A stretch of 64,000 nt of DNA, taken from positions 165,659 through 229,658 of the forward strand of contig NW_006767439.1 in assembly GCF_000264995.1 (NCBI RefSeq). The letters run 5' to 3'. Shown here in pieces: positions 22,201 to 36,236 of the stretch (position 1 is the first letter of the stretch; each line of letters begins with the position of its first letter). The stretch comes from Punctularia strigosozonata HHB-11173 SS5 (lineage: Eukaryota > Basidiomycota > Agaricomycetes > Corticiales > Punctulariaceae). A program made the translations under genes and the position numbers. A model generated the notes under the pieces. That model was not told the origin of the DNA. It ran no database searches and saw only the letters and a list, made by a program, of their open reading frames with translations.

Positions 22201-24233
22201 ACCAGTGCGTGTAATCGAGCCATCTTCTAGGCCGCGCATTGACTGCTTTCCTGAAGGTGGCCCGCCCGAGCGAAGGTCGTGGTGCGGGATGGCTGCGGAA
22301 CTGGGTAAAATCACTAGTGGGAAGCGGTATAGGACTTACTCACAGGTCATAACACGCACACCAGCTCACTTGCGTCGCTGCGATCGCTGCCTATGAAACA
22401 TCATTTTCACCCGCTTTTTCAGCCGTACATTCCAGGGAGCTCACACCCTACGATTCCATCTGCCAAATTGCCTGTCGCATCAGACGATGATGCTCGTCCG
22501 CCGTGTTTCTCGACGAAATCTACCGTCTCATAGTTATTCGGACTTCTTTAGCGACAGCGTGTTTTCGTGCGATTGTGTTTTCCGAATTCGACAGAACTGG
22601 TGCAATTGTAGAGTTTACTGAGCACAGGAATATGCATCACAACTTGAATGGGCGCTTATCATCTTCACCGCCCGCATACCCCGCCTCCTCGTCCCCTCAT
22701 CTCCGAAAACGATAATGTCTCTGAATGCAATAGTAGATGCTCCGACTTCACGGCAGGCACCCAAGATCGGGGCCGGGGAACTCGGGCAGTGTGACGCCAG
22801 TCGTAAGTCTGCAAGACGTCTAACTCCATTCGCCGCGGAGGTAGCGGTGGTCTGTGGTCCCAGATAATATGACGTCGGCGCATTCTGTGCCTATTGCGAT
22901 GGCTATATTGTCCCAAGCCAAGTAAAAAGTACAACGTATCGAGCCCCGCTTACTGGTCCGCAAGACGGAAATCTGTTAGCTCCGAATGATAAGCCACGAT
23001 TTGCGATTACGGCTCGCCGTACGTCAGGTCTTCTCAGTCCAGCCGGGCAACAGCATACCGCGTTGCGATGTCAGGTACAAATATCCCAATGCAGACTCCG
23101 AACAGGAAGGACATTGTGTGAGCACCTTGGGACATGTAAGCCATCTTGAGGGATGCGTCGCGAGCCCTCCCGTGTAGGCCGAGGTGTAATTGCATATCCA
23201 CGCTCGGCAGTTTCATGGTTCGATGTAGTAAACCGTCGGACGCTTGGTGGCAAGCCTAGGCGACCGGCGAAGAGCCCTTTATGCGTCTGTATGTGAGTGT
23301 TTGTACCAAAGTTTCAACACAGGAACTCAGTGATCCCGCAGCATAAGTAACGCATGGGAGAGACAAGAGATCTCTTCGGACAGTCGGCTTCAGTAGCTCT
23401 TGTTACACGTCGATTATCGAAGGCGGATGACTTACCATAGAAGCATGAATAAGCTCATGATCATTCATGAACGAAGTCGAGGTTTTACTTGCATGACAAA
23501 TTGCTGTTAACGAGCGGATTGCCAGACTTATGGAAGTCTCGCATTCGCAAAGAGATCACGGGTCAAAAGTCGCAGCTGCGCGCTGCGGCCGTCCACGGTT
23601 ATTTCTTGATGATAGTGCGAACGCTACCAACATTGAAGGAGTCAGAGATGACCGGATTGAAGGCGAGCACAAACGCGACGTTATTCCACAGCAGTGACTT
23701 GCACCGCGTCACGACATACACATGACCTTGGCGGTGTCAAGCTTGCGATGGGACGAGATTCACAGGATCGGTGCAGACAAGCACAAGTTATCCGGATTGA
23801 AAGACAAGATATCCTGATTGAAAGTCGTCGTCGGGATGAATGTTGTTCACGAAACTTCCAAGAACGTTTGCCAGCAATCTGATCACATTGAGTCACGTAT
23901 CTCAAAGCTGCAGAAAGGCTGTGCAGCCACCTGATCTGCCACGGATTACATAGTCCCGATCTGGACCAGACAGCCCTCTTGTTCACTACCACCATAGTCG
24001 ACTTCGTCGTCGTCGACCCCCTGCACTTCGTGAGTTGCTAATCCAGACATCTGAGAATCCTTCAGAGCTGACGGATATCCTATCGTATCGTCGGCTCGCC
24101 TGTTTCTCCTCGTCGCATGACCACGTTCGACCTCGTCTTTCAATGCACGATCTTGGGCGATGTCCATCGATTTTGCTCGGTGCGCGATGACAACCAGGAA
24201 CTTAACCTCCAGTAGATCTTGGACTCGCCAGCT
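22201..24233. other. Two-kilobase stretch without a recognisable gene
   Basis: Open frames here are at most about 100 codons, on both strands, with no domain I recognise. Short hydrophobic stretches (for example FLFGVCIGIFVPDIA on the minus strand near 23080) could be remnants of a membrane-protein gene, but no exon chain can be built. The last 200 bp are the probable UBC4 promoter. Confidence 0.4.
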
Positions 24234-26062
<1,829 letters not shown>

Positions 26063-26824
26063 ATGAATCCATATGCTAGTTGGGGAGCTGGCCAGTCTAA
26101 TCCTTGGGGCTCAGTGCCTCCGCCATCCATTCTTGGAGCACTCCCGTCGCTTCAGACTCCGCCGATGCCTCCCGGTCAACGCGCTGCTACACCGAACGTG
26201 CTGGCCTTTCACTTCACCTCGTTCAACCCCACGATCATGAACTGCACCGTCGTCGGACCACAATCCCGCACTTTCTTCCGTGTGGTGTCGGATCCCAATT
26301 CGTCGCCTTTTTGCAGTATAATCCGCGAGTTCGAGGGCAGAAATGTGGCTCTCGTTGAGTGGCAACAGCACCCCAAAGTCGAAATCGCTGGCATCGCAGA
26401 TAAACAGCGCGTGCAGACATGGCTCGGACTGTCTTCTGATCGCACGTATGTTCAATTTCCACGTCAATCCAGATGTATGACTTACATTCCCCGGCACAGT
26501 TCTAGAAACATGTATATCAATAATGTTGGCTACAAATGGACGCCCTCCGGGAATGATATTTGCGTGCGTTACATATTTATTTGCTTGAATAATGGTGTGG
26601 GATGTAACACTTATCTCCCCAGCTCATTCGCACTTCAACAACATCCATGCTTGGGCGCATATCGAAGGTGAGGCCTAACGCTATTTCGACGATGCGTCGC
26701 TGACGTCCTGTAGGCTCACAATATTGTTACACTGGAGCTGACATACGAAGCAATGCAAAGCGGATTGCTGGAGCCCTGCGTCGTGGCTACCCTGCTTCTC
26801 TGCTGCGGAAGAAATATAGACTGA
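26063..26824 (+). CDS. DUF6593-family protein
   Basis: Four exons (26063-26445, 26500-26563, 26623-26667, 26714-26824) join to 200 residues. The N-terminus is Pro/Gly-rich (MNPYASWGAGQSNPWGSVPP). A compact domain follows, with LAFHFTSFNPTIMNCTVVGP, RTFFRVVSDPN and VALVEWQQHPKVEIAGI, then the ending LTYEAMQSGLLEPCVVATLL and the final CGRNID. This layout matches the basidiomycete family DUF6593, which is expanded in mushroom genomes and has no known function. The fold is probably beta-rich, related to the tubby-like scaffold (inference). All splice phases fit and no residue is missing compared with what I recall of the family, so the gene looks intact. Nothing in the neighbourhood suggests a role. 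Confidence 0.88.
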
Positions 26825-27144
26825 GTGCTGCGCGTTCTAGTTTTGGCCATATCCTTAACACCTTCCGTTATCCCATTATCGTAATGCTACTAGTACATCC
26901 ATACTAATAATCGCCCATATCGGCATAGCCGCTGTATCGCCGGTATTGTGCGTGCATAGTACGTCGTAGATATTGATATAGTTTGCTTTGATTGCTCCTG
27001 TTCAACAATGGCTGCTGACTCTCTGAAAGGTATATACATATATATATCCACCGGCGATCACTATCGACAAGTAGTCCCAAGGATGAAAAGTTCAGACGTA
27101 TTGACCGCTATATGTTGTAACAATCCTCTACTTCGTGTGGTATG

Positions 27145-28813
27145 TCATACAGGTCCATCGTGTCTTCTTCTCCCTTTCTCGGTGTCCTTCATATTTACAA
27201 GCATAATGTCTGGCTCCAGGAACGAACCATTTGCGTTCCCCCACGAGGACAGGACGGGCGCCGCACGGTTGCGGTCCCTAACTCCGGCTTTCGTAGCACG
27301 AATATCTTGGGGATGCAAAGTCTTGCTATGCTCTGTAGTACCGTGATAGAATATCAGGGGGGCAGCGTGAGGATGCACGTTATGAGAGCCGTCGTGTGTG
27401 TCACCAGACAAAGTGGATAGGGCCTGTGCCGACGAGCTTAGGCCTTTCAGATTTAACACCAATCTGTTGGATGAGGTGAGACAAGGTCGGAGATGATTCT
27501 CCAGTCAATATACCGTGAAACCACGATGGAGGTCACCACCTCGCTAATGGGGGCAAACCAGACTTTTCGGGTGGAGCGTGCATGCTAGCGGAACGTTCGT
27601 GAGAATTTCGCGAGCTTAGGCGTCGATATAATATACGTACCAGGAATATGATCACATTGATCAGATTAGCCGTGAAGACAACCAGAAAGTAAGCGGCTCC
27701 ATCCTTGATTTAGAGTCTTTCAGAACGGACAGCTCCAGCTCCAGGTTATTCTGCTTACAAGAAGGAAAACTCTCATGGCCCTGCTCCTGTTCAGTCATCA
27801 CAAGCCACGCATGATATTCAAGAAAAAACGTACGGCATCAATGAGCCTTGGTAGAAATAACGCCTTGAGCGCCACATCGTCATGATGAAGATGATCGACT
27901 CCATGACGAGCGGAGCAATCCAAAACACGGAGAAAAAGGATGACTTCCCGACCAAGAGACATCCTACCGGGGCAGGCACAGCTGGACGTAAATGATGAGC
28001 ATCAGTCGAAATACAGGAACAATGGCTCAACGAACAGTGGGATTGCGCGAGCGCTATTCCTTGAAGCGTTACTTGAACAGCGAGACAGAAGCACAGAACA
28101 AGCAGAATTCGTAGGCGACGTCCGTAAAGCGCATAAATTCGGAGAATCATAGTTGCTGGGTGTGCATGGGTGAATCAGAGTGCGCATTAATCGGGGTGAG
28201 ATGAGCGGGCTTACCTTCACAGAATGCAACAACAACAACAGCACCCGCCCCCTGAAAGCGTACAAAGTGCGGGCAGCTATCAAGTGACTCATCAAACGAG
28301 CATCATAATCAACGTGAAAGCTATCCTTACATCTATAGTTTGGGCGGCGGGATCAGTTGAGACTGCAAACATGAATGTACCTGGCAACAAACCTTGGAAA
28401 TCCAGGCAGGATTGAAAGATATTAGGGCTACTGCAAGAAGTTCGAGCATGGTATAATATCTGTTGAGCATGAAGAGAATGGATGCGGATGTCCAAGGTTG
28501 CTTCCAGACTTTTTCTATCTAAAGTGGATTGGGTCAGCATCGCGAAGTTGCCATCAAGACGGGATTTCTTACTTCCTCGCTCAGCGTTATGACTGGAGAG
28601 ATGATGTCAGAATTATGAGAAGCCTATCTCCGTTGAAATATGGAGCTGACGGTATTCATACGCAAATAATGCAAGGGAGGAAGTCTCTATCCTCTCTTGG
28701 ATGGATCTGCCCGCATACACATTCAGGGCGTAACGCATGAACTCAGGAGCATGATAAACGCACAAGTCACTGATGGTGTCCACGAGTATGGACAACGAAT
28801 TAGCGGGATCCAT
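27145..28813 (-). CDS. DUF6533-type seven-helix membrane protein
   Basis: This multi-exon minus-strand gene reads from MDPANSLSILVDTISDLCVY (28813; an in-frame ATG at 28909 is an alternative) to a Ser/His-rich tail ending RRRHDGPV. Exon 1 ends at 28651 in SSLALFAYEY and joins LITLSEE, then WTSASILFMLNRYYTMLELL, MILRIYALYGRRLRILLVLC, FWIAPLVMESIIFIMTMWRS, AAYFLVVFTANLINVIIFL and LVLNLKGLSSSAQ. These pieces follow the order seen in the large basidiomycete DUF6533 family, whose members have about seven membrane helices and unknown function; some call them GPCR-like. One central exon (about 28210-28330) fits the family poorly, so that part of the model is uncertain or damaged. Confidence 0.68.
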
Positions 28814-28909
28814 GGTCGGCGACTCGGCAGTGCCCAATGCTGTAAGGTCAGAGTCGACGATGGAGCTATCTCCGCTGCCATTTATGTATGAGGGCCGAGG
28901 GATCAGCAC

Positions 28910-30060
28910 AGGATGCCTGCATCTTCTCCGGAACTCCGGGGTATCAGCATATCAGGGCGAGCTACTTGACTCCGGATACCATACACGCGGACGAGCAAAG
29001 TTCAGACGGTCTCCACACCAGTGCTATGCCGAATTCCGCGCCGTCGGCTGGCGCAGCCAGTTGGTCATTCATATTCGTATGCGAAGCGTCATTCTGTATA
29101 TACATTCATGAAAACTTACGTCCCTGCGTAGGCAGGGTGCTTCGAGAGGCATCGCCATGTCTGCTGCTGCAGCGCGGTGGGAGCTCATTGATAAGGTCCT
29201 GCGACTGAACTTTAACAAGGTGGAAGCTAACAGCGAAGAGCAATTCAAGAGAAGTGGAAGAACATGGTCGATCGTACAATCTTACCAGGGGACACATCAG
29301 GATGCAATCTGATCGCCATGATCCGGAAGCGCTCACACGGTACGCCTATGAGGCATCTCCTCGTTTAGGATTTCGATTAGTGTATATGTGGGCTTGAAAC
29401 GGCGGACCCGCGAGCCGTCAATTGCGGTTGAATGCTTGTGCACCCTGGCATCCGCTACCGCAGCCAAATGGCAGCTTAATCGGTCGGGTCAAGGGCATGC
29501 GGCAGGAGACGAACACCATCTATAGATTACCGATCATGATGCGGGAGATTGAAAACCTGTTGTAACGTGTGTAGAGACGATGGGGGCGTGGAAAGTGCCG
29601 GACTACAAGTCTTCCATGCCCCACCTGGTTTCCGTGATCCTTATTCAACCCGAGATATCGGGAGAAGGTATAGGGGTAATTACGGGCTCGACATAGTTCT
29701 GAATCCCATACTTCATAGAGCTCGAACTTCTGGATGGGATGGCGGTGAACTTCGCTGAATGGCATCTCGTATGTTTTACCTATACAAAGATGCGACGACT
29801 TCGCACCAGTACCCTGGCTCAAGTCGGTAATGGTTGGAGCCGCATGAAGTTGGAGGAAGTTTGAAAGGACCAATGATGTCGCGCACGGCGGAGAGATATC
29901 GCCAACCCATGCGACAAAGCGAGTACAGCGACCAGCAAATCCGTACATGTCGTGTTACTCCTTCGTACAGCTGACGAACCCTGTAGTGGGTCGGTGACAC
30001 GATGGCGCAAACCATCCTTGCGAAATACAGACTAAGAATATCGTTCGTGCATGGGATTAC
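28910..30060. other. Intergenic region
   Basis: No gene is supported. A minus-strand frame of 142 codons at 29520-29948 has no recognisable domain and no convincing exon partners, so I leave it out as coding. Confidence 0.4.
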
Positions 30061-33018
30061 TCATTCTTCCTCGTCGTCATCGGATTCTGTGATCGAAAGC
30101 ATGAACCGTTCGTGAGCTGCGGACTGTATATGCCGCAATTTCGCAGCTTCGTCCGCGGAGGACGGTAGCGGTTGACCGTTGGACTGCCATGACGCACGCA
30201 AGTCAATGATGCGAACCAAAACGAAGGGACTGGAGAGACGCACAATGGACAACGGTCTGATCTGGCTGAGGTGTGACATGAGGTCGGAAGTCATCATAGA
30301 AAGAGCGACGTTATGTCGAGGATCCGTCCTGTCTGAGAGCACGTCGGGCAGTATATCGATGAGCTTGGGGATGCCACGGCAGATATCTTCAAGTTCCGTC
30401 ATTTGTACCGCATCCGCCACTGCATCTGGGTCCTCCACCTGCGCGCGTAAGGCGTCCAAGCGCGTCACGACGTCTACATAGTCCAAGAAAATTTTGCCGC
30501 GAACGTGCCATCCATCTACCGCGCGAATCGCGAACCCAGCAAGCAGGTTCTGCAGGAGCTGGTAGTCCCGTCGGATAACAGCGTCCGGCGCGAGGTGGCG
30601 AACGGCGACGTCGTGTGCCGCGTTCCAAAGTTGACCGTCCATGTAGGAGTCATATGCTGCACACATGTCGTCTACGGATATCGCGCAGATGGCCTGAATC
30701 GAACAAGATGAGTCATTGTGCATGCACTCGTTGTATCCGACTGACCTTGGCTTCATGAATCCACGATAGAGGAATCTTCAGCTGGCTGTGAAGCCCCCGG
30801 ATCAGTCGATCCTCACCTATCTCCGATCCATGACGCGTCAAAAGATCCATGATAGCTTTTCTCCGCCTAGTCCATGACCTGGATGAGCCAATGAAACGTT
30901 TTGCGCGAGGTGAGACGTACCCGGCTGAACCCTCAATATGCATGAGCACGAATGCGGCATCTTGTAGCATACCCCTTTGCTCGAGCTGATGTGCGTAACT
31001 GCTGGCGAGCAAATCAGCGGTCGGACTGTGACCTTCAACCTCCTCGCCCTCTGTCTCGTCGCCCGGCGGTCCAGGATCTCCGCGGTCAGCGAAGTCCCTG
31101 AGCCGTAGACAGCGAGAGAACAGAATGTACAGATGCCAAGGGAAGCTGTAATCAACCGGGGAGGGTCCGAAGGATAAGGGGTTCAGGACGTCAGACAGAG
31201 AGCACGAAGGGATGGCGAACAATCTTATGAGGGAATACAGGGCATCGGATGGTAACTGGGGAGCTGGTAGATTCCATCTTGACGTTGTCGGTGGAGACGA
31301 CTCCGAATACCAGGGTTGCGGAGGGGCTATCTGCGCCGATGCGTCGTGCGCGATCTCGTCGTACGCCTCGTATACCTCTGCCACAGACGCGTCCAGGGGC
31401 ATGCCGTGCCACAGATAGAGCCCGAACGTCCGCTTCCAGTCCAAGCCGTCCGCGACGTTGATGTCCGGACACCGCTCGATGCCCTTTCCGTTCGAGCCCT
31501 CGAGCACTTCCACAATCCCCGCCAACAACGCGTATAACTTGCGCACGTGCTCATCCATGTGAACGTCCACCTTCTGCTCCCGCCAGACGCGGAGCTGCTC
31601 CTGCAGGTCAATACGAAACTCGGCGTCGCCGCCGCTTTGCGCGATGAGCGATGCGAGGTGCAGGTTCCCGCCGTCCATCGCGGCATCGCAAGCCTTCTCG
31701 ATCTGGTTCCCAGAGAGGTGCGTGAACGCCGCGGAGGCAGCCGACGCTGCAAAATTCGCGCGGAGGTCGGCGTCAACAGCGGGAGAAACAGCTTCTTCGA
31801 GCCATGCAGAGAGTGCGGCTTTCCGCCGGATGCCTTCTATTCGTTTCCGCACGTCTGGCGGAGCGGAATCGGGGAGGTGAAGGTCCATCTCGTCGAAGAG
31901 AGCGTGACCGAGCCGGAAGAGTGACGCCTCCCAGGAGCGGTCCTGAGGGGCGTACAAGGAGCATATAGAGGCAAAGTTGAGCGAACGGGAAGGAGACGCA
32001 AAGGGGACACCCTCCGCGTCGAATTTTCGTTCCGTATGACTGAGCTGATGCCGCAGCAACCGTTGAAGCCGCTGCTCGAGCTGCCCATCTTGTGGCTCCT
32101 CCGGAAACAATGGTACGGAGGAGATCGTGATTTCCGATGTGTTGGCGGCTGTTTTGCTAGGACAGCGCGTGAGAGTCATAGTTGGAAATACTACAGGCTG
32201 CTTACAGGGTGCTAGATGGCCCGCATATTCGCCCGAGATGCACAAGTGTACCGTTCGGACCCCAACCAACGCGGAAAGAACGGCCGAATGCGAGACCTGC
32301 GTCTACCATGGCGGCTTCTTGACCGCTGACAGAGGATACGGCGTTTTCAACGCGCGCGTATTTTGCAGGCCGGTAAGGTTCCGGTTCAACGGCGTGGTTG
32401 AAGGACGGTCGCTGCGAGTGCGATCAGCATTTCCATCCACAGAGCTGGCACGGCACATGCGCGCACCTCGACGCTTTCCGTTCCCAGTCCGCCGCCATCA
32501 GACCCTCTGCTGTGTTTCCGGTTCAGTTGCAAATGGAGCGGCCGCTTGGTTTGCGAAGCGGCTTTCAGCGCGGCCTCCTCCTCCGGCATACGAAACAGGG
32601 AAGCTTGCATGACGTGGACTCTTCCTGGCTCGACGCCTAGCTGCTGCGCCCTGAGTATCACGGTTGGATCAGGGCGCGTTTTTGATTGTGGGGGTTGCGA
32701 GGGTTGTGGAGGCGGCGGAGGTGGCGGCGTGCGGGAGGACGAGCGCGAGGAGGATGCCGATTCTACCGTGGGCGGTGGGTGTTTCCTGACGCCGTTCGCC
32801 TTCGGCGCAGGTTTCTTCGGGGTCGCCACGAGCTCGTCCTCGTCCATGCGGGACGCGTCCGAGTCTGAGGAAGACAGGTCATCGTCGTCGTCGTTGTACG
32901 CGCCGAACGAGCGCCTCCGCAACGCCGGCGGCTTTGGGTTGGGGATCTCGGAGTCGGACGAAGACGACAGCGAGGACGAGTCGTCTGAGTCGGAGTCGTA
33001 CGCCCGGAATCGCGCCAT
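30061..33018 (-). CDS. NUP96: Nucleoporin Nup96 (Nup145C), stand-alone gene
   Basis: Exons 33018-32467, 32411-32206, 32156-30746 (with a 54-nt in-frame intron near 30865-30918) and 30693-30061 join in phase to about 915 residues. The N-terminus (MARFRAYDSDSDDSSSLSSS) is acidic and Ser-rich. A short beta-like segment with FGRSFRVGWGPNGTLVHLGR follows, then the helical Nup96 solenoid: LSAWLEEAVSPAV, FTHLSGNQIEKACDAAMDGG, NLHLASLIAQSGGD and LDWKRTFGLYLWHGMPLDAS. The acidic end is ITESDDDEEE. Nup96 is a scaffold part of the Y-shaped Nup107-160 (Nup84) complex of the nuclear pore. In yeasts and animals it is usually made by self-cleavage of a Nup98-Nup96 precursor; here a start codon opens directly on the Nup96 part and no GLFG repeats are visible upstream. 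A transposon lies 128 bp upstream of the start. Confidence 0.9.
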
Positions 33019-33146
33019 GGTCAGAAAGCACGCGCTGCCGCCAGAGGATCTCGCGAAGGAGGTTGGTACGGCACAGCCACCGCAATCCACAAAGAGTTGT
33101 TCTCCCGTTGACATGCAAAACACTTTTGCATTGTGTCCCAGTCATT

Positions 33147-33179
33147 AGAGACATTTCGTTCTCAATTATTATTGAGATC
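33147..33179 (+). repeat. Left terminal inverted repeat of the second transposon
   Basis: It matches the complement of 36074-36106 at 28 of 33 bases. Farther in, both ends carry further related but diverged A/T-rich motifs (for example attatcagg and ttctgaac) that may be subterminal binding sites. Confidence 0.85.
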
Positions 33180-33383
33180 TGTTATCAGAATTTTTTGAGA
33201 AATTATCAGGATGTGGGGCTCTTAAGCGTGTGAATGTGATTGTTCTGAACTTTTGCTGCCGACGCACGTACGTCATAACACGGGATCGCGTTCAACGCCT
33301 CGACGGCGGATGCGTCGCACCACCACCTATAAAACCCTGGACGCTGGTCGCGTATGGAATCATCTCTTACGCACTCGACAACC

Positions 33384-34583
33384 ATGGCTGACGACAACAC
33401 ATTCTCTTTCCCTCCCGTCGTGCAATACCCATTGTCAGCTGACCGAATCATATCGCGGCCTGACGGCCGCGAACAGGTTGAGTTGGCGCAGACAGATGCT
33501 GGTACAAACACGAACAGTGTCACTGAGGAGCCTCTGGCCAGTGGTACGCACATCTTAGACTTGCAGATCATTCCTGCATAACACTTTTCATAGACAGCGC
33601 ATCACCAGACATTCCACTGGATCCCCGTTTGTGTGTTCCTGACCCAGAGAAGACACCACTACCTGAACCACGATTGGTATGCATATCAGCACTCAAGTCA
33701 CTCCAGGTGCTGATCCTCGATATATCACAGCACGACGTCGACAGCGACGATGAACACGACGGCAACAGTGACGACGACGAGGTGATACATAAGACTGCAG
33801 CACCGAAGAAGCGTCTAGTAGTTACACCCGCAATGCTGAAGGCCCTTGTTGAAACCTCTGTCGAAATGGATCCGTGGACCAAGGGTCACGGTAAGATGAC
33901 CAACGTGTGGCAGAATATTACCGAAGTGCTCCAAAGCCGTGGTCACTTTAGCGGGAGCGATTGGAAGACGGTTCGCAACAAGATGTGTGCTTTGATTGAT
34001 GTCCATATGGTATGGTTATGGTTTCCGATGTTAACTATCTCATGTTCTTGCAGGGCAAAGCAGCACCGCACGCTACAAAGAAGATGAAGCAGATCCTCAA
34101 GTCTAAAGGTGGCCGGACCATGGAGGGTTTATTGGAAAAGGCACAAGATTTGCGGGAGCAGGCGGCGGCTCGTAGCGCACAGCAGAAGATAGCTGATCTT
34201 GAGGTAGGGGTCGTGTTACCTTGCCTCTATCATTCACTAAGTACGAGCTATGCTGCCAGAGAAAGGAGCGCGAGGACAACGCCGGTCACGAGTTGCGAGA
34301 AAATGCAATGCGCGGAAAACGGCACATAGACCATGTTAGTGGCTCAGAGAAGGAGAATGGCAACCGATCCGCAAAGCGGCGGCGTGTATGCAATGCTGAC
34401 ATTCTGGCGACGATCGAAGAGATGAACAAAGAAAGGCGGATTGACCGTGAAGAACGTAGACATCAGTACGAGATGACGCAGAGGGAGCTGGCTACATTTC
34501 GTGATGCTCAGCGCGAAGGTATGGCTGAAGTTGCAGCTGCTGTTCGCCAACTTGCTGCCGTAGCGAAAACCACTGCTCAGTAG
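33384..34583 (+). CDS. SANT/trihelix-like DNA-binding protein of the second transposon
   Basis: The gene starts MADDNTFSFPPVVQ at 33384 and ends AAVRQLAAVAKTTAQ at 34583. Introns of about 50-60 nt lie near 33540, 34015 and 34205. An acidic N-terminal region (DVDSDDEHDGNSDDDE) precedes a domain with LVVTPAMLKALVETSVEMDP, WTKGHGKMTNVWQNITEVLQ and SGSDWKTVRNKMCALIDVH, the spacing of aromatic residues expected for a Myb/SANT-like helix bundle. A basic stretch (ENGNRSAKRRRVCN) looks like a nuclear localisation signal. The C-terminus is a charged coiled-coil-prone helix. By analogy with Harbinger elements it should bind the element's ends or the transposase. The family assignment is by motif only. 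Confidence 0.75.
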
Positions 34584-34671
34584 ATCCCACACCGCAGACC
34601 ACATAGATTTCGGATTGATAGTCACATAATGTATTACTATGTACCATTGAATCGTAATCACACTCATAGTG

Positions 34672-35914
34672 CTAGTGATGGAAATATTGTTCAAGCGTTG
34701 GTGGAGGACATGCAAATCTTCTCGATATCTGGTTTGGATGCAAACAATTGCGAGCATTGGTAAGTAACACACCAACACGGTACCAAATACCAACAGGCGA
34801 CCAATATATCTTCATAACCCAGCACATACGGAGGAATGGCCAATATCGGAGCACCTCCGCGAATCCATGCTCGACCTCAACACGCAAAGACCCCATAGTG
34901 TCATTGAACTGGCGCTGTTCGGCACTCAGTTGACCACCAGAGCGTGTGTTGAATGGGCTGAGGATAAGGTGACTGACACCATATGCGGAATCACCGTATA
35001 CCTGCATGTACTGCTCGCCGGGCGGGGCTGTAGTCGGGACATCGGGACGACGGGCGTATGCCTCACAGTATTGAAGAAGGTGTGATTCGCGCAAGAGCCA
35101 GTTGTCGTTATGGCGTCCTTCGACTGGTCCGAACAGATGGACGATCAAGCCGTCCGGAGAAACCAAAGCGGAGTACTTGAGTGCATGCCCTGCAAAATGG
35201 CCGTTGTATGCAACCCGTTGGTTTTGAACTGGGCGGCATACTCCTCGGAATGTGCAGTCGAGGAAGGCCCAGATGTGCAATGATGGGTACCTGCTGACTT
35301 GTTGTGTAGCCTGACAGTATGTGACCAGGCGCGAGGAAGACAGGAGGAAAGAGTGATCAAAATCAAGAAGGTGACCCCATGTACGTTCCAAATAACAGGT
35401 AAGACTATTGATTAGCTCAGTGAGAGAGCTTGTGGACCGGTCATACATCAACGTCAAGTCGGCCAAGGTCCCCGCATTACGGTATCGCGCGAGGAGAAGG
35501 CATAAGGCTTCCACTGCATGAAAGCAGTGGTGACTTTCAGTCCTATATGGTTCGGGTACTTCAAGGACTCCAACAAGTGCAAGGATATCCTCAACGGAGA
35601 AACTAACAAGAGGTTTGTCAAGACACGATGCACGAGAAAGTCCGGGAGACATACCCAAAGCGATGATGACATTCAGCAGGCTCCATCTCCTCCAACCAAC
35701 TCAGAGATATACGCTGGCCACCTGGACTGATGCCAGTGGCGGGTCTCTGCATGCCCGTTGCCATTGCGAGGTAGGCCTCGGCAACATCGACACTTGGGTC
35801 GTCCCCTTGAGGTATCTCCAAGAGTGCCATAACGGAGTCAAGTGCGTTGGTTGGCGTACAAATGCTGCTAATGGCCGTGGCCACAGCAGCTAGTAAAGCA
35901 GGGTCAAGTGGCAT
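34672..35914 (-). CDS. DDE_4-type transposase of the second transposon
   Basis: Two exons start at 35914 (MPLDPALLAAVATAISSICT) and end at 34672 (CPPPTLEQYFHH). The single intron, about 35605-35656, joins CHHRFG to FSVEDILALVGVLEVPEPYR in frame. The catalytic triad is visible as D in WAFLDCTFRGVCRP, D in EGRHNDNWLLRES and E in SLRVEVEHGFAEVLRYWPFL, with YGDSAYG between the second D and the E. This pattern is the DDE_Tnp_4 nuclease of the PIF/Harbinger type. No stop or frame break was seen, and the length is complete for a small member of this group. It is convergent with the SANT-like gene of the same element. Confidence 0.85.
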
Positions 35915-36073
35915 GTACAGGCGGGATGAGCGGTGGCCACGTCAAGAGCAACAGCACGCATTTCTCTCCCGCGTCGTGCGCGCATGCCGCACCGCGAGAA
36001 AGTTCAGAAAATTTCGTCGGAATTCTGAACAAATCCTCTAGAAATAATCAGAACTTGAGTCCGAAATTATCAG

Positions 36074-36106
36074 GATCTCAATGATTATCGAAAACGAAAA
36101 GTCTCT
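36074..36106 (-). repeat. Right terminal inverted repeat of the second transposon
   Basis: This is the inverted partner of 33147-33179. It is followed by the target copy ATT at 36107-36109. Confidence 0.85.
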
Positions 36107-36109
36107 ATT

Positions 36110-36236
36110 GTCTGGCATATGGCATTCTTTACAAAACACGGCGATGCCCTTCTATTGTTATAGCCTCGGGCAGAGTACAAGCTCGTGACTCATGCTATCT
36201 GCCCATTGGTACTGCGTCGGACTTCAGGACGTCCAC
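36110..36236. other. Spacer right of the second transposon
   Basis: Short non-coding stretch; nothing recognised. Confidence 0.35.

Larger units (their letters stand above)
33147..36106. mobile_element. Second two-gene DDE transposon (PIF/Harbinger-like)
   Basis: The element is 2960 bp. Its ends are inverted: 33147-33179 and the complement of 36074-36106 agree at 28 of 33 bases, starting AGAGAC. Three bases, ATT, flank both sides (33144-33146 and 36107-36109). It carries a SANT/trihelix-like gene (+) and a DDE transposase (-), convergent and 88 bp apart. Both frames are open after normal splicing, so the copy looks complete and could be active. It is unrelated in sequence to the element at 13774-17975 but has the same architecture and the same class of target duplication (AAT/ATT). 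It sits in the promoter region of NUP96. Confidence 0.88.

Noticed and set aside
29520-29948. 142-codon frame on the minus strand
   Set aside because: No recognisable domain, no exon partners and no start context; such length occurs by chance in GC-rich DNA.
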